DNA of 64,000 nucleotides from Mucilaginibacter phenanthrenivorans (GTDB lineage Bacteria; Bacteroidota; Bacteroidia; Sphingobacteriales; Sphingobacteriaceae): NCBI RefSeq assembly GCF_024721155.1, contig NZ_JAHVAP010000019.1:32319-96318 (forward strand), in the 5' to 3' direction. Positions 62,400 to 64,000 of the stretch are shown here, one piece after another. How positions within the stretch are numbered: the stretch's first letter is position 1; every line of letters starts with the position of its first letter. A model generated the notes under the pieces. The model made no database searches and was not told the DNA's origin. It saw nothing but the letters and a program-made list of their open reading frames with translations. A program made the position numbers and the translations under genes.

Positions 62400-63899
62400 A
62401 TGAGTGCCGACCTAACACCTGCTTTGCCTGCGGATATTTTTCAAATGATCTTTGAAAAATCGCCTGGTTCGCTATTGGTGAGGGGGGATGCACCCTGCTT
62501 TACAATAGTCGCGGTCAGTGATGCGTATCTTGAAATTACCTCAAGTAAGCGTGAAACCATACTAGGCAGGGGATTTTGCGAGGTTTTTCCTGATGATAAG
62601 GCACCTTATGACGACACCAACGCCCGCAACGTGTTTACCAAAGTGGTTGAAACCCGGCAGAAAATTGATGTGCCTACTTACCGGTTTGACGTTTATGACC
62701 AGGAAACCGATACCTATGAAATACGCTACTGGTCCTGTTGCAACACCCCGATTTTAGGGGTGGATGACGAGGTTGCCTATATATTGAATACCGTAGTTGA
62801 CATAACGGCCGAAGTAAGGGCAAAGCAAGCAGCGATAGAAAATGAGGGTCGCCTTCGCCTGGCAACCGAAGCCGCCCATATGGCTACCTGGGACCTTGGT
62901 CTGCGCGACCACAGCTTTATCAGCTCGCCCCGAATGGCTGAGATCTTTGGATTGCCCGCAGATAAACCAGTAAGTCGTGAAGAGCTGCAAAGATATGTAG
63001 ATGCGGACGATATGAAGTATGTGGTATTGCCGGCATACCGAATGGCGCTGCATACGGGCAACTACCTGTACGAGGTTAAAATATACCGGCCAGATGGCGA
63101 ATTGCGCTGGATAAAGACGCAAGGGATAGTTATTTATGATTCTGAGAGGAACAACCGCGAAAAAGCGCCTGTGCGGATGCTGGGAACGGTTATAGATATT
63201 ACCGATAGTAAACGCGACGAGGTCAGGAAAAATGATTTTATTGCGATGGCCAGTCACGAACTGAAAACGCCGCTTACTTCGATCAAGGCCTATATCCAGA
63301 TCCTGGCCAAAAGGTTAAGTGGCTCGGGCGATGGCTTTGTTACCAATACTTTGTTCAGGGCCAGTAACCAGGTTGACCGCATGACAGACCTGATCCATGG
63401 CTTTTTGGATCTTTCCAGGCTCGAATCGGGAAAGCTGCAACTCAAACCATCGGACTTTGACATTACAACGCTTATAGATGAAACCATTGCGGAGTTCCGG
63501 CTCCTAAACCCCGGTTATACTATTTTATTTGACCCCGATTGCCGGCTTACAATTAAGGCCGATAGCGAAAAGATAGGCCAGGTTATCGGGAACTTTTTAA
63601 GTAACGCATTAAAATATTCAGATAAGGAATATCCAATTACTGTAAAATGCGGCAGGGAAGATGATAATTTAAAGGTTTCGGTTACTGATATGGGGATCGG
63701 CATAAGGCCTAAGGATCAGGCACGGGTGTTTCAGCGCTTTTACAGGGTGGAGAGCGAGAAGATGCGGAATATCTCGGGTTTTGGTATTGGCCTTTACCTG
63801 GCCAGTGAGATCATCCATCGCCATAAAGGCGAAATTGGCCTTGAGAGCGAAGAAGGCAAGGGATCAACGTTTTACTTTAAGTTGCCGATTTTAGAATAA
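62400..63899 (+). CDS. PAS-domain sensor histidine kinase
   Basis: 499 residues, cytosolic. Two PAS domains (about 20-140 with PAC-like part; 150-270 with YRPDGELRWIKTQG), HisKA with His286 (AMASHELKTPLTS), and the HATPase part (IGNFLSNALKYSDKE, DMGIGI, GFGIGLYLASEI). Similar in architecture to the Kai-operon kinase at 55683, suggesting a related but separate sensor. Divergent from the Nramp-related gene. Confidence 0.93.
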   Translation: MSADLTPALPADIFQMIFEKSPGSLLVRGDAPCFTIVAVSDAYLEITSSKRETILGRGFCEVFPDDKAPYDDTNARNVFTKVVETRQKIDVPTYRFDVYDQETDTYEIRYWSCCNTPILGVDDEVAYILNTVVDITAEVRAKQAAIENEGRLRLATEAAHMATWDLGLRDHSFISSPRMAEIFGLPADKPVSREELQRYVDADDMKYVVLPAYRMALHTGNYLYEVKIYRPDGELRWIKTQGIVIYDSERNNREKAPVRMLGTVIDITDSKRDEVRKNDFIAMASHELKTPLTSIKAYIQILAKRLSGSGDGFVTNTLFRASNQVDRMTDLIHGFLDLSRLESGKLQLKPSDFDITTLIDETIAEFRLLNPGYTILFDPDCRLTIKADSEKIGQVIGNFLSNALKYSDKEYPITVKCGREDDNLKVSVTDMGIGIRPKDQARVFQRFYRVESEKMRNISGFGIGLYLASEIIHRHKGEIGLESEEGKGSTFYFKLPILE

Positions 63900-63904
63900 A
63901 CTTG

Positions 63905-63923
63905 CGAAGTTTTAGAAACTTCG
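63905..63923. other. short hairpin after the last kinase gene
   Basis: CGAAGTTT and AAACTTCG form an 8 bp stem around TAG, seven bases after the stop. No T-run follows, so it may be a palindrome rather than a terminator. Confidence 0.45.
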
Positions 63924-64000
63924 ATTTCTATGATCTATGCAAGTAATTTATGATAATTATTTTCGTATGCTCGATTTTGATTAACGCAGGCAAAAACACG

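Overview
The window looks like a chromosomal segment of a Bacteroidota, most likely a Sphingobacteriaceae close to Mucilaginibacter or Pedobacter. This is inference from gene content, since no rRNA or tRNA gene lies in the window. The pointers are a 9 kb surface protein ending in a gliding-motility/T9SS type C-terminal domain, many lineage-typical families (DUF2851, DUF885, DUF3078, DUF1493-like, PspC), secreted glycoside hydrolases, weak ribosome binding sites, and a TTG-N20-TACCTTTG promoter of the Bacteroidota type.

Layout. 1-2.6 kb: a Glu/Pro-rich protein cut by the window edge, thymidine kinase, and a lone receiver protein. 2.8-15 kb: a carbohydrate region with a GH13 lipoprotein, a GH127 beta-L-arabinofuranosidase-type enzyme, small secreted proteins, a DUF885 hydrolase, an exported chorismate mutase and a large secreted glycosidase-like protein. 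14.8-15.8 kb: an orphan CdiI-type immunity gene beside a toxin-antitoxin pair. 16-20.5 kb: regulators (AraC, hybrid kinase) and small genes. 20.6-29.5 kb: one reverse-strand gene of about 2985 codons with IPT/TIG, FG-GAP, five NHL propeller modules, Ig-like domains and a CHU_C-type C-terminus. 29.7-35.6 kb: a broken Pr6Pr-family gene, a GH16 enzyme, and a BlaI / M56 (BlaR1-like) / secreted heptad-repeat protein locus. 35.7-46 kb: ABC exporter, HAD phosphatase, Gfo/Idh/MocA oxidoreductase, DUF2851-PspC pair, acetyltransferase, CPBP protease, and a CbpA-CbpM chaperone pair. 46-55.7 kb: membrane-anchored MutS-like ATPase, enoyl-CoA hydratase, XRE regulator, LysE exporter, LytS/LytR two-component system, acyltransferase and serine hydrolase. 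55.7-59.7 kb: a four-gene kaiC-kaiB-kaiB-histidine kinase operon. 60-63.9 kb: DUF3078 protein, an Nramp-related transporter and a second PAS kinase.

Two loci stand out as possible signalling systems. The first is the Kai-like operon: no KaiA appears in the window, there are two KaiB paralogues, and a PAS kinase follows with very short spacing. The second is the BlaI-M56 locus. There the predicted periplasmic tail of the membrane protease and the exported protein encoded next door share the same seven-residue DQxQAxx repeat, and a palindrome sits inside the predicted promoter of the repressor gene.

The intergenic DNA is rich in repeats. There is a dispersed ~150 bp terminal-inverted-repeat family (six copies, one carrying an internal 69 bp tandem duplication and one reduced to half), several other palindromic elements, and many short degenerate 'word' repeats. 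One word repeat reaches into the 3' end of the hybrid kinase gene.
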